Source: Sporisorium sorghi (lineage: Eukaryota > Basidiomycota > Ustilaginomycetes > Ustilaginales > Ustilaginaceae). Taken from it: 22,494 nucleotides of DNA. The translations under genes were made by a program, and so were the position numbers. The notes beneath the pieces were generated by a model. That model searched no databases. It saw only the letters and a list, made by a program, of their open reading frames with translations, and was not told the DNA's origin. The stretch is taken from NCBI GenBank assembly GCA_023212695.1, contig JALCCG010000308.1, forward strand, positions 1,595-24,088, written 5' to 3'. This document shows positions 1 through 8,656 of this stretch, in pieces (position 1 is the first letter of the stretch; each line of letters opens with the position of its first letter).

Positions 1-16
1 AAAAAAAAAAAAACTT

Positions 17-23
17 TATAAAA
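17..23 (+). promoter_or_regulatory. TATA box of the chitin deacetylase gene
   Basis: A perfect TATAAAA lies 93 bp upstream of the ATG at 110. It is followed by a pyrimidine-rich leader. The arrestin-like gene has a similar element 88 bp before its proposed start, which supports a shared promoter geometry in this genome. Confidence 0.6.
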
Positions 24-50
24 CACACCTCCCTTCTCGCCCACACATTG

Positions 51-74
51 TTTTTTTCCCCCCCCCCCCCCCCC
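51..74 (+). repeat. T7-C17 homopolymer tract in the chitin deacetylase leader
   Basis: Seven T are followed by seventeen C (58-74) between the TATA box and the ATG. The tract would lie near the transcription start or in the 5' UTR. Homopolymers of this length are prone to slippage and to sequencing error. Confidence 0.8.
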
Positions 75-109
75 TCCAACCCCTTCAAGCATACTACCCA
101 AAACACACC

Positions 110-1759
110 ATGTTGAAGGTACACACGATTCTCCTCGCCGTGCTCTTGGCATTCATCAGCCAGGAGCAGGTCCTCGCCAATGTCGGGCGTGGTATGCCCG
201 TCCACCACCACTTGAAAGCTCGAGTCGGTACGACAACAGACCAGGACCGTCACCTCAGCATCTATCGTCGCTCTCTCCACCACGACGACGAGAAAAGGTC
301 GCAGTTCCTGCACGAGTCGATCCACGAAAACGTGAGGCGAGCCGCTGCCAAGAACGGTCACGAGCTCCCGGCTTTCGACAAGCGTCAGAGCTCGTCCGGC
401 TTTGGTGGCTCCACGGGTACCGGCAGCACGGACCAGACCAACCATCACGGCACCACGGAAGAGTCGGCTGCTCACCTCGACAACCCAGTCGAGCAATGTA
501 CCCCTTACACTCTGCCCGTCATTGGCCAGATCAAGTCGCAGTTTCCACCCGTGTGGACCGTCGCTGACATCCTCGAGGGTGACACCGAAGCTACGCAGCT
601 GCTGCAGACCATCAACGCCTCGCGCATCATCCCTGCCGGCATTGAGCCTCGCGGTACGCAGCCCAGCTCGCTCATCGGTGCCGACCTCGATGGCAACTAC
701 CCCCTCAGCCAAGACCCCGACTGCTGGTGGACCGACAAGATGTGCACCACGCCTAAGCATGCAGGTCTCCTGCCTGACGTCACAACGTGCAACGAGCCCT
801 ACACCTGGGGCTACACGTTCGACGACGGTCCCAACTGCACACACAACGCCCTCTACGATATGTGGGCTGCTAACAACCAAAAAGCCTCGCTCATGTACAT
901 CGGCTCCAACGTCTTGGATTGGCCCTTGGAGGCGCAGCGAGGCATCGTCGATGGACACCACATCTGTGTGCACACCTGGTCGCACAGATACATGACCGCT
1001 CTCACCACCACCCAGGCCTTCGCCGAGCTCTGGTACACGATCAAGGTCATCAAGTACCTCATGGGCGTTACGCCCACGTGCTGGCGTCCACCCTACGGCG
1101 ACGTCGACGATCGTATCCGTGGTATCGCCCAAGGTCTCGGTCTGCGCACCATCATGTGGAACGTCGACACCAACGACTGGAACATTGCGCCGTACGGTCC
1201 CATCCCCACCGCGTCCATGCAACAGACCTACTCGAGCATCATCTCGATGGCCACCATGGCGCCTGCTGCCACCGGGGGAGTCATTGTCCTCGAGCACGAG
1301 CTCGAGCAGTCTGCCATGAACATGAGCATCGAGCAGTACCCTGCCGTCAAAGCGGCCTGGAAGCACGTCGTACCGCTCAATGCCTGCCTCAACATCACCC
1401 ACCCGTATCCCGAGGACATCACCTATCCCGACTTTAACGAGTACATCGGCGGCAACGTCGTCGCCTCTGGTCTTCCCGATAGCCACATGGCTATTGCTGA
1501 GACGGCCAAAGTCACGGCGCAAGGCACCCTTTCGGGTATGGGCGGCACCTTCCCCACCGCAAGCAATGGCGCGGGTAACAGCGCAGGCTCGCCCGCCCAG
1601 ACAGCTGCGCCCACGGGCTCCGCCAGCGCCTCGGCTGGAAGCAGTTCGCAGGGCGGCAAAGAGTTCAGCGGTGCTTCGCATTCCTCGCCTGTCTCGTTGC
1701 TCGCTCCCATGCTTGTGGCCTGCTGCGCCATGATGGGTGCTCTGCTGGTCTTTGTCTGA
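110..1759 (+). CDS. GPI-anchored chitin deacetylase (NodB domain, CE4 family)
   Basis: The enzyme removes acetyl groups from cell-wall chitin to give chitosan and probably acts at the outer membrane face or in the wall. The 549-residue product starts with a signal peptide (about 1-23, cleavage after VLA). A Ser/His-rich pro-region follows, with a KR pair at 91-92 that could be a Kex2 site. The NodB domain spans about 230-425. All five CE4 motifs are visible: TFDDGP at 236-241 (base D238, metal ligand D239), HTWSH at 288-292 (metal ligands H288 and H292), RPPYGDVDDR at 326-335, DTNDW at 353-357, and VLEHE at 393-397 (H396). A Ser/Ala/Gly-rich stalk (about 470-525) leads to a hydrophobic C-terminus (528-549), typical of a GPI signal with the anchor site near 520. 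It is a single exon; the ATG sits in a good context downstream of a TATA box. Smut fungi carry several such paralogues, so no gene number is given. Confidence 0.95.
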   Translation: MLKVHTILLAVLLAFISQEQVLANVGRGMPVHHHLKARVGTTTDQDRHLSIYRRSLHHDDEKRSQFLHESIHENVRRAAAKNGHELPAFDKRQSSSGFGGSTGTGSTDQTNHHGTTEESAAHLDNPVEQCTPYTLPVIGQIKSQFPPVWTVADILEGDTEATQLLQTINASRIIPAGIEPRGTQPSSLIGADLDGNYPLSQDPDCWWTDKMCTTPKHAGLLPDVTTCNEPYTWGYTFDDGPNCTHNALYDMWAANNQKASLMYIGSNVLDWPLEAQRGIVDGHHICVHTWSHRYMTALTTTQAFAELWYTIKVIKYLMGVTPTCWRPPYGDVDDRIRGIAQGLGLRTIMWNVDTNDWNIAPYGPIPTASMQQTYSSIISMATMAPAATGGVIVLEHELEQSAMNMSIEQYPAVKAAWKHVVPLNACLNITHPYPEDITYPDFNEYIGGNVVASGLPDSHMAIAETAKVTAQGTLSGMGGTFPTASNGAGNSAGSPAQTAAPTGSASASAGSSSQGGKEFSGASHSSPVSLLAPMLVACCAMMGALLVFV

Positions 1760-2338
1760 GCTCATCTCGCGAGAAGTGACAACCACGCTCCTTGTCCAAT
1801 CGTTCACCTCTTTTGTCAAATACGAACAATGCAACGTCGTCTTTTGGAGGCAGACCTTTGGCGTGAGGCTTTGATGAGTCAGACTGTGGGACTGTGACAT
1901 GTGACTGGCGCCCCGTCGTCATGTGAGCATGAGCATGTTCTTGTTTCTTTGCAATAAGTCTGCATCGAGCGTTGCATTACTCTGCATAACTTTTTTTTTT
2001 CCTGTCAACCAGATCCCACGCAACCCATGCTTCCCGCGTCGTATCAGCAACCATCGTGGGACCTTACAGGCGCAGCGTTAGCTGGGAATACAGTGGCTAC
2101 CGTGAGAACAACTTTGTCTTCGATGTCATCACCCTTGACGTCAGCACCTACCCTGAGCCCAGTTTTCGCAAGCCACGTAAAGCCCCCCCCCCCCTCGACT
2201 CGCTTTTCTTTGCATCAGTCCTGCTCACCCATCTCAGCGCATGTCTGCTCGCTCTGCTCTCTAGCTTCTGAGTACTTCCTCGTCTTTCAGCGTATCATCT
2301 CCTTTTTTTCCCCATCAAACCAGCTCCCGCAAATCGTC
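1760..2338. other. Intergenic region between chitin deacetylase and P450
   Basis: It holds the 3' UTR of the deacetylase and the leader of the P450. There is a T-run near 1990-2000 and a C12 run at 2183-2194. The P450 frame stays open back to an ATG at 2027, but that stretch is low-complexity (Ser/Thr/Pro) and reads like translated leader. A short 5' UTR intron is possible but no boundaries are clear. Confidence 0.5.
2183..2194 (+). repeat. C12 homopolymer upstream of the P450
   Basis: Twelve C in a row lie inside the alternative N-terminal extension of the P450 frame. A one-base length change would disconnect the ATG at 2027 from the P450 frame, a further reason to prefer the start at 2339. 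Confidence 0.75.
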
Positions 2339-4009
2339 ATGCTCAGCCTTGCCAACCGTCTCGTCTTGCTCGGCGTCTTTTCCGTCGCTTCTCACCACCT
2401 CGTCTTCCGTCGCATCGAGCTGTGGCCTTTCCAGCTTGTCTTGCTCGCATCCGCGCTCTTCAGCATCGACATCTCGCTTCGCCACCGTATCGACCGCACG
2501 CCCATCTTCCCAGACGCAGTGCAGCAAGCCTCCATCGATCTGACCGTGTACATCGTCGGTGTCTTGGTCAGCATCGGTGTATATCGTCTCTTCTTCCACC
2601 GACTCCGCCGCTTCCCCGGCCCCAAGACGTGGGCCCTATCCAAATTCGCATTCCTTTTCGTCGACACCAAAGGCCTTCGTGCGAGGACCGTCGAAGAAGC
2701 GCATCGTGCGTACGGCGATGTGGTGCGAACGGGTCCTCGCGAGCTCTCGATCAACGCGCCTTCTGCGATTGTGCCCGTCATGGGTGCAAAGAGCACCTTC
2801 TGGCGGGGGCCGTGGTACGCCTCTTCTGCTGGTTCTCGAAGCCCGCACGTGCCGAGGAACATACACGCGGTGATGATCGAGTCGGACCACGCGGCTCGTC
2901 GCAGGTTCTGGGACGTCGCCTTCTCCGCCAAGGCGCTCAAGAGCTACGAGCTTATTCTGATCGAGGTGCTGGACAACATGGTGCACCGGCTCGAACAACG
3001 TGCGCGACGCAGGGAGACGATCAACGTCGACGACTACTGCTCCTTCTACGCATTCGATGTCATGTCGCAGGCTGGGTTCGGTGCCGACTTTGGTCTGTTG
3101 GATCATGGGCAGCTGACACCGATGATCCAGGCGCTCGAGCATTTTATGTCGTTCGTGCAAGTCGTCGGCAACCTGCCTTATCTCGTCGAGATCCTCGCCC
3201 TGCTTCCCAATCCGATGGCCGAGTTCGACAAGTACATGAACGACATCGTCACGGAGCGAAAGGCGCGCAGAGAGCCAAAGCCAGACGTCATGGGACACCT
3301 CCGTCACGACGTCGCCGAGAGCAGCAAGCGGGAGGATGCAGAAGCAGCGTCGGATGCGCGCCTCATCGTCGTCGCCGGAAGCGACACCATCGCGACGACG
3401 TTGGGCATCGCCACGTTCTTCCTGATGGAAAGCCCTCCGATCCTGGCCGAGCTGCGTCAGGAGCTGCTCGACGTGTTTGGCGACGACCCCTCCTTGCTCA
3501 CCGACGTCTCTCGCATGGACGACAAGACGTGCCCCTTGCTCAATGCCGTCATCAATGAATCGCTGCGAATCGTCCCTCCCGTGCCCAGCGGCCTGCAGCG
3601 CCAAAGCCCCGTCCCCGCCACCGTCGACGTCAACGGAAGCAAGATCGTGATCCCAGCCGACACAGTCGTCACGCTGCCCATCTGGTCGATCCAACGAGAC
3701 GCTCGCAACTTCTCACCCGAGCCGCTCAAGTTTCGTCCCGAGCGCTGGCTGCACCCCGACAAGGAGGTGCGCTTCAACAAGGCCGCCTTCATGCCGTTCT
3801 CGTTCGGCAAAACGTCGTGCGTGGGCAAGGCGCTGGCGTACATGGAGCTGCGCCTCGTCGTCGCCAACCTGGTGCGACGCTTCGACTTTGTACCCGCGGA
3901 CAAGTACGACGCGCAAAAGTTCCAGGACGGACTGACGGATGCCTTTGTCATTCAGCGCAAGCACAAGCTGCCGGTCAATGTTCACATTCGCGCCCATGTC
4001 GGACCGTGA
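2339..4009 (+). CDS. Cytochrome P450 monooxygenase with N-terminal membrane segments
   Basis: A heme-thiolate monooxygenase, most likely ER-bound, that takes electrons from a P450 reductase; the substrate is unknown. With the start at 2339 it has 556 residues, normal for a fungal P450. Three hydrophobic segments (about 5-24, 31-47, 67-87) precede the Pro-rich hinge FPGPK (92-96). The I-helix motif AGSDT is at 346-350, ExxR (ESLR) at 407-410, and the heme loop FSFGKTSCVGKA has Cys494. The order and spacing are complete, so the gene looks functional and has no intron. The multi-helix N-terminus resembles fungal families such as tryprostatin-B 6-hydroxylase-like enzymes; that comparison is from memory. 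An in-frame ATG at 2027 would add 104 low-complexity residues and is less likely. The neighbouring convergent Zn2Cys6 factor may control it, which is inference. Confidence 0.93.
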   Translation: MLSLANRLVLLGVFSVASHHLVFRRIELWPFQLVLLASALFSIDISLRHRIDRTPIFPDAVQQASIDLTVYIVGVLVSIGVYRLFFHRLRRFPGPKTWALSKFAFLFVDTKGLRARTVEEAHRAYGDVVRTGPRELSINAPSAIVPVMGAKSTFWRGPWYASSAGSRSPHVPRNIHAVMIESDHAARRRFWDVAFSAKALKSYELILIEVLDNMVHRLEQRARRRETINVDDYCSFYAFDVMSQAGFGADFGLLDHGQLTPMIQALEHFMSFVQVVGNLPYLVEILALLPNPMAEFDKYMNDIVTERKARREPKPDVMGHLRHDVAESSKREDAEAASDARLIVVAGSDTIATTLGIATFFLMESPPILAELRQELLDVFGDDPSLLTDVSRMDDKTCPLLNAVINESLRIVPPVPSGLQRQSPVPATVDVNGSKIVIPADTVVTLPIWSIQRDARNFSPEPLKFRPERWLHPDKEVRFNKAAFMPFSFGKTSCVGKALAYMELRLVVANLVRRFDFVPADKYDAQKFQDGLTDAFVIQRKHKLPVNVHIRAHVGP

Positions 4010-4032
4010 GGCGATAAATTGCAAGTCAGATT

Positions 4033-6384
4033 TCATGTGTGCGAATCCGTATCTGTGCCTGTGTTCGCCAAAGGAAAGATCGACAAGTCGGACGGATGGA
4101 GGCTCGAGACGAGCCAAGACCACCAGTCGTACATGTCTTCACCCAGTTCTGCGTGGCTGGTCTGCGTGAGCTGGGCGTTTTCGTTCTGCGCGCCGAGGTC
4201 GAAAGGCAAGAGACTGTCAAAGGTGGGCAACACGGTCTCTTGCGCTGACTCGACCGCGGTGCGTGCTGTGAAAGGCTCTGTACGGACAAAGCTTCCAGTG
4301 TGTTGACGTTGCGACGATGCGGTGAATGGCTGGGACGGAGACTCCAAGCGCTCAGTTCGGTGCCTTGCATTCGATCTATCGGCGTCGAGTCTCCGCTTGA
4401 TGCGAGCACGGATGAGACTGACGATGCCGATCTCCTGTCGCACGCAACGGTTGGAGTCGAAAGCCTGCTGACGCTGGTGATCCTGTGCAAACTCCAAAAA
4501 TTCGTCTAGAAGCGAGGCCAGCTGGTACACCCGCTCCATGTCGGGTTCCGAGAGAAGGCAGATGCCCAACGTCGAAGTCGCGTAAAAGTACGAGAAGCGG
4601 CCTCCAACGAACCTGTCTGTGGCCAGGTGATCCGGCCAGTCCAGTCGTTGTTGCAGCTCTTGGCGAGACTGAAAGTCCGCAATGGCGGCTTGAATCGCAG
4701 CTTGACGCGATCGCTCAAAGCCGGGCTCTGTGCTGCCTCGCCGTAGGTTGGGGAGATGGAGCGAGATGAGCACAAAGCAGATGCTGTTGTGGAGCACAAA
4801 GCGGTGAAGTGCGATCTTGCGGAACGAGTCGTTGTCGTCTCTGGCGTAGGAAGGATGCCTGGAGGTGAAGCCAGTGTGTTTATCGTCCAAGCGGTAGAGC
4901 AAGGGCAAAGAGTCCCTGAAGACTTGCAGCTCGTGGTCGAGATGGAAGATGGCATCCGAATCCATGTCGTGCTGATCCGAGAGAAACAGATGAAGCACTT
5001 TGCCGACGATGCGACTCAGGTCGTATCGGATGCGCAAGATGGTGGCGAGGTCAAAGTGCATCGGGTCTGCATTGGTCGGTAGCGAGGGCTGTGGAGGCGC
5101 AGTGTCGCAAAACGCGTCGTGGATGAGCGGAGACTGACCAATAATGAGGCTGTGAAAGCTGGCTTCAAAGTAGAGATGCATCCAAATGGTGCGTCGCATG
5201 GCCGCCTCTCTGCTTTCGCCCTGGCTGCGTTCGTCAGGAGCACGACCGAGACGATGGAGACCCAAGATCTCGGCTTCTCGAATAGCGAATGCAAACGACA
5301 GCCAGCTTTCCTTGGCCTGACGTTGAAGGATCGAGAAGCGAGCCAAGAGCATGTAGGAGAGGACGAGGAAAGGGTCGTGGCACTGGATGCTGGTGGCGAG
5401 CATGTGACATGGGCGGCACTGGAAGCTCATGCGGGCGGCTCGAGCTGCACCGTCTGCTTCGCTGCCAAACGAGCGGGGCTGGGAGAGAAACGTCAGGGCT
5501 AGAACTGCGTAGAGTAATGCAATGAGCGAGATGTGATCGGGAGCGTCGCGCGCGTAGGTGGGATGGCCGGGGTCGCCCCAGACGACATTGGCGTTGATGG
5601 CTTCTCGAAACCAAGTTTCGTCGAAGGGAAAGAAGAGAGGATTGATGTGGCGGAAAAAGACGTCGAGCAGCGCAGAAGTCTGATGCTGAGGTGGCAATGC
5701 AGATGCCAGGGTGCGAATCTCGTCTGTTGGGAGACTTCCCTCGCGGACTGAGTCGGTCGAAATGCACCGAGGGCGGATAGTTCTGTGTGGCCGAGGAGAA
5801 CTCGAGCGTTTCAGAGCCAACCTGAGCACGAAGAGGTATTGAAGAGGCGGTTGGTATGCCGGGGTTGCTCCTCCTTCTCGGAGTCGAGACGCCACGCTGC
5901 CTGCCATCCGCTAGGGAATGAGCAGACGAAGGGCCGTTCTGTGGAGAGAAGGGAGCGGAGCTGGTGGCTTTTGCGGCTCTAGTTTGAGGCGCGACTGATG
6001 AGGAGGATGCGGCGGACGCATGGCGGTCCAATGGAGAGCTGGTTGAATTGAGAGTGGGGCGACTTGCATGGACCAAACGCGAGAGGACGGTCTCGAGCTG
6101 CCTCATACGTTCAAAGACGTCGTGCTCGCTACCATCGTAAGGAAGGCAGGAGGAAGCGTCGCCGCGCTCTACGCACTTGGCGCATAGAGTCTCTCGATCG
6201 CACTTGTGCTTGCGGCGATGACATTCTGTGCAGCTGTATCGAACACGCTTGCGTCTCTTTCGCTGACCGAGGAGCTGGAGCGCTTCTTGCTGGACCTGTT
6301 CCAGGCTGTCTTGAGGTTGCTCGGGCTGTGAGGGATGGGATGGGATGGGTCGTCGTCGGTGTGTCGATGGTTTGCGTGTGCCAT
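4033..6384 (-). CDS. Zn2Cys6 fungal transcription factor (split frame, provisional start)
   Basis: A nuclear regulator expected to bind CGG-type sites as a dimer. The N-terminal part has a basic stretch RKRRKR followed by a Zn cluster at 6146-6232 with exact spacing C-x2-C-x6-C-x5-C-x2-C-x8-C. A short heptad-like segment then precedes a long Ser/Pro linker. A different frame carries the fungal-specific factor domain, starting near LPPQHQ and LDVFF, including DPFLVLSYMLLAR and ending at the stop at 4033-4035. The frame change falls between about 5829 and 5719 and is best explained by one short intron (see separate entry). The start is unsettled. The only nearby ATG (6384) is one frame away from the Zn cluster, with a (CCCAT)3 repeat between, so the start given is provisional. 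The gene is tail-to-tail with the P450; their stops are 23 bp apart, so the transcripts probably overlap at their 3' ends. The GNAT gene lies 344 bp upstream on the same strand. Confidence 0.8.
5719..5829 (-). other. Probable intron zone in the Zn2Cys6 factor gene
   Basis: The Zn cluster frame and the factor-domain frame are joined if a stretch of length 1 mod 3 is removed. Candidates on the minus strand are 5829-5748 (82 bp, GTGCTC to CTCAG), 5829-5724 (106 bp, ending CCAACAG) and 5821-5719 (103 bp, with CAG before the GT and ending ACGAG). Each gives a smooth join into IRTLASALPP. I cannot choose between them, and a one-base frameshift is the alternative. Confidence 0.55.
6332..6350 (-). 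repeat. (CCCAT)3 microsatellite between the ATG and the Zn cluster
   Basis: On the coding strand three CCCAT units follow a GAC run, 36 bases after the ATG at 6384. One unit is 5 bp, so losing one unit (5 = 2 mod 3) would put that ATG in frame with the Zn cluster. Confidence 0.7.
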
Positions 6385-6728
6385 CAATATGGTTGCTGGG
6401 TAATGTCGCAAGATGAACAAGATGAAGGTGGTGACGATGCGTGTGATGGCGTCGCTTGCTTGCCAAACTCAGCTCAACAGTCGGCTGATCCGATTGAAGG
6501 AAAATAAAATAAAATAAAATAAAAAATCGGCTCACTTTCCGACGTGGCTTGACAGTCTTGTGACAAATTTTCAGCGCTCTCTCGCTCTTGGCTCGGACGG
6601 ACTCGTTCCGATGCACAGTCAATGGCACATGCTCAAGCCGTCTATGATGCTGCAGAGAGTCTATGCTGCGATCTAGTCTGTGTGATGTACAAGAGGGAGA
6701 AGTGGCGTACAGATCGGCTGATGCGAGG
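6385..6728. other. Intergenic region between GNAT and the Zn2Cys6 factor
   Basis: This is the promoter and leader of the Zn2Cys6 factor and the 3' UTR of the GNAT gene. It holds an (AAAAT)4 repeat at 6501-6520 followed by A6T. The minus-strand frame of the Zn cluster stays open across the whole region into the GNAT gene. The only other minus-strand ATG here (near 6627) meets a stop after two codons. Confidence 0.5.
6501..6527 (+). repeat. (AAAAT)4 pentanucleotide repeat
   Basis: Four AAAAT units at 6501-6520 are followed by AAAAAAT. The repeat lies in the presumed promoter of the Zn2Cys6 factor. On the minus strand (ATTTT) it contains no stop in the frame that links the two genes. Confidence 0.85.
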
Positions 6729-6792
6729 CTACAAAGCGCGCTCCAAGATCCAATCCGTCTGAACGCAGCTGCCCATGGTGAAATCGTGGTGG

Positions 6793-6805
6793 CCCCCCCC
6801 CCCCC
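6793..6805 (-). repeat. G13 run inside the GNAT coding sequence
   Basis: Thirteen C on the + strand read as G13 in the gene, directly after the codons for GFQK. Twelve G would place the following HHDFTMG and QTDWILERAL segment in frame with GFQK. This is the likely site of the second frame break. Confidence 0.8.
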
Positions 6806-7282
6806 TTTTGGAACCCATGCGTCTGCAAGTAGAACTTTTGCGCGTTTGATATTGTCTTCCCACACGCCCAGCCATATCGCCTTGCACCCTTGCTCGACGG
6901 CATAGCTGAGCGCTTTAGTCATGAGCTGCGATCCAACCCCACGTCCCTGCGCTTTCGAGTGGGTGTAGATGCGCTGCAGCTCGATGGTCTGTGGTGGCTC
7001 GACCGTGAGACACGGCTCTCCCGAGCAGCGATTGAGCTGCACAAAGCCAAGCAGCACGTTGGTGGTGTCATCGCGGGCAACGTAAAAGAGATAGGTGTGC
7101 ATATCTTCGATCTCGCTCTGGATGCGCTGTGTGCTGTACGATGTCTTGAGGTAGTCATCCATGTCTTGAGCTGGCATCGAGTGAGCGAGCGAATGATTCG
7201 AAGAACACGCCAGCGCCTAGAGCTGCGATCTCGGCAGCATCCGAAGCGGTGGCTGTGCTGATGGTATAGCTGATCGGTTCGA

Positions 7283-7351
7283 CTGTGTGTAGACAAGATG
7301 CGCTGTGTCAGTTTGCCGTCAAGTTGGCGCTTTGGCATCACAAACACGCAC
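7283..7351 (-). other. Intron 1 of the GNAT gene
   Basis: A 69-bp intron has donor GTGCGT, a branch-point-like CTGAC at 7311-7307 and acceptor ACACAG. Removing it joins ATGACAG to TCGAACCG and gives a continuous GNAT N-terminus. Without splicing, a TGA in this stretch blocks the frame. Confidence 0.75.
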
Positions 7352-7358
7352 CTGTCAT

Positions 7359-8656
7359 AGCTTTCTAGATGACTTGCTTCAGTGCCAAGAGAGAAAGTGT
7401 GCGTGTGTGAGGCGACGATCCAGAGGCGAGCTTCGTCAACACCGGTACCTCTTTAAAGCATCACGAAAGGTCGACGGAGCATCCGAGGACGAGTCACATC
7501 ACTAGATGAACAAGCAAAATTTGCAATGGCTCGTTCGCCGTGTCTCAGCTGTCAGGCCAAGCGCAATGCAGGGTCCATATGTCGGTATGGAAGTCGAGAG
7601 CACGAAAGAAGACTGCTCTAGTGCCATCGGAAATATCGGAGAATGCGTCGGAATCTAGCAGCTAACCGAATCGTCTCGAACAAGTAGCGACCAGAGCCCG
7701 ATGATAGCAGCAGCAGCGATGATGGTGACGATGCTTTCTGAAGCATTCGCACGACAAGATGGCTTCAACTATGGCGCTTGCCAGCATGTTGGGTCATCCA
7801 CCCTGACCAGTACCTGTAAATCTGCCTCAAGTTCAGGCACGCCTTCTATGGTCTTTGATGTTTATGCGCTCTCCATCCTCAAATGGTCAGGATGAGAGGT
7901 CGTTGTTCATGCGATGGCCGAGGCGGGTGTGGGGACGGGAAAACAGAGCGATAGGCTGAACACACACACACGAGGCCAAGTACACGCCTTCACTCACTTG
8001 CTCTACCGCTCTTCCGCTCTCCCGTCCCAATCCCTGACAGGCCCGAGCGCACGCACGACGAGACACGACCACTTCTTTGACATGTCGCCGTCTGCTGCCT
8101 TTGTTTGTTCTGTTCCCCTCGCTCAAGAGCCGCACGGCGTAAGGTGACCGGGAAAATCGGACAACAGCAACGCCGCCTTGGCAGCTTCGAGTCGGATCGA
8201 TGCATGCAAGCTATGCAGCGGGCCTCCTCCTCCTCCTCTTCCTCAAAGCAATGCTCGACAAGACCGTATTGTATCTCCTGCTGATCTGAGACAGCAGACA
8301 GTTGCCCACGAGCCCTCCTGTTGCGCAACCGAGCATTCCGGTCCGGCGTTTCCACCGGCGTGCATGGGATTCTAGGTGGAAAAACGTGTGCCCTTTGTAT
8401 CGTGGCATTGTTGCCAACACACCCATCTCACTCAGGCGCATCGCTGTTGGTTCCAGTGTTGGTTTTTGCCCTGGGCAGCTTTCATGATCAAAGCAAAAGT
8501 GTTTGCACCCACCGAGCAGGGTGTGTTGCACCGCACACCACTGCCGTCATGCTACGCTCGTCACAAGGTATAAGAGTGCGCCAGTCTGTGCTGTCCTTGG
8601 CTCTTCAACCATCAACCCACTTCTCTCCCCATGTCGTCCAAGCATCACTACCCACT
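7359..8656. other. Divergent intergenic region, GNAT and arrestin-like genes
   Basis: About 1.3 kb containing the promoters of two divergent genes. I see no convincing conserved coding region or RNA gene. Small features are a (CA)n stretch near 7961-7970, CAG/CTG-rich triplets near 7705-7720 and a CTC-rich stretch near 8225-8245. A 64-codon ORF at 7701-7895 (+) starts with a hydrophobic stretch and is listed as a finding only. Confidence 0.5.
8569..8576 (+). promoter_or_regulatory. TATA box of the arrestin-like gene
   Basis: TATAAGAG lies 88 bp upstream of the ATG at 8657, almost the same distance as in the chitin deacetylase gene. This supports 8657 rather than 8736 as the start. Confidence 0.5.

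Larger units (their letters stand above)
6729..7358 (-). pseudogene. GNAT-family N-acetyltransferase with two apparent frame breaks
   Basis: A small acetyl-CoA-dependent acetyltransferase; the acceptor is unknown. Exon 1 is only ATGACAG (7358-7352). After a 69-bp intron the reading continues M-T-V-E-P-I-S-Y-T, then TASDAAEIAALGAGVFFESF, the usual GNAT N-terminus. The acetyl-CoA loop appears as HSKAQGRGVGSQL (R/Q-x-x-G-x-G/A pattern) and is followed by LGVWEDNI. From there the family pattern continues in a second frame (AQKFYLQTHGFQK) and, after a G13 run, in a third (HHDFTMGSCVQTDWILERAL, stop TAG at 6731-6729). Removing one base near 6845 and one G at 6793-6805 would reconnect everything. 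Either the gene is decaying or the sequence has two indel errors. A TTTAAA at 7452-7457 lies about 95 bp upstream of the ATG and could serve as a TATA-like element. Confidence 0.72.

Noticed and set aside
919..1437. 172-codon frame inside the chitin deacetylase
   Set aside because: It is a His/Arg-rich shadow of the real gene in another frame.
2027..2338. N-terminal extension of 104 residues on the P450
   Set aside because: It is low-complexity, includes the C12 tract and precedes a normal membrane anchor. ATG 2339 gives a standard P450 length.
4033..6384. Zn2Cys6 factor as a definite pseudogene
   Set aside because: The mid-gene frame change can be explained by a normal short intron, and both domains are well preserved. 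Only the start remains unclear.
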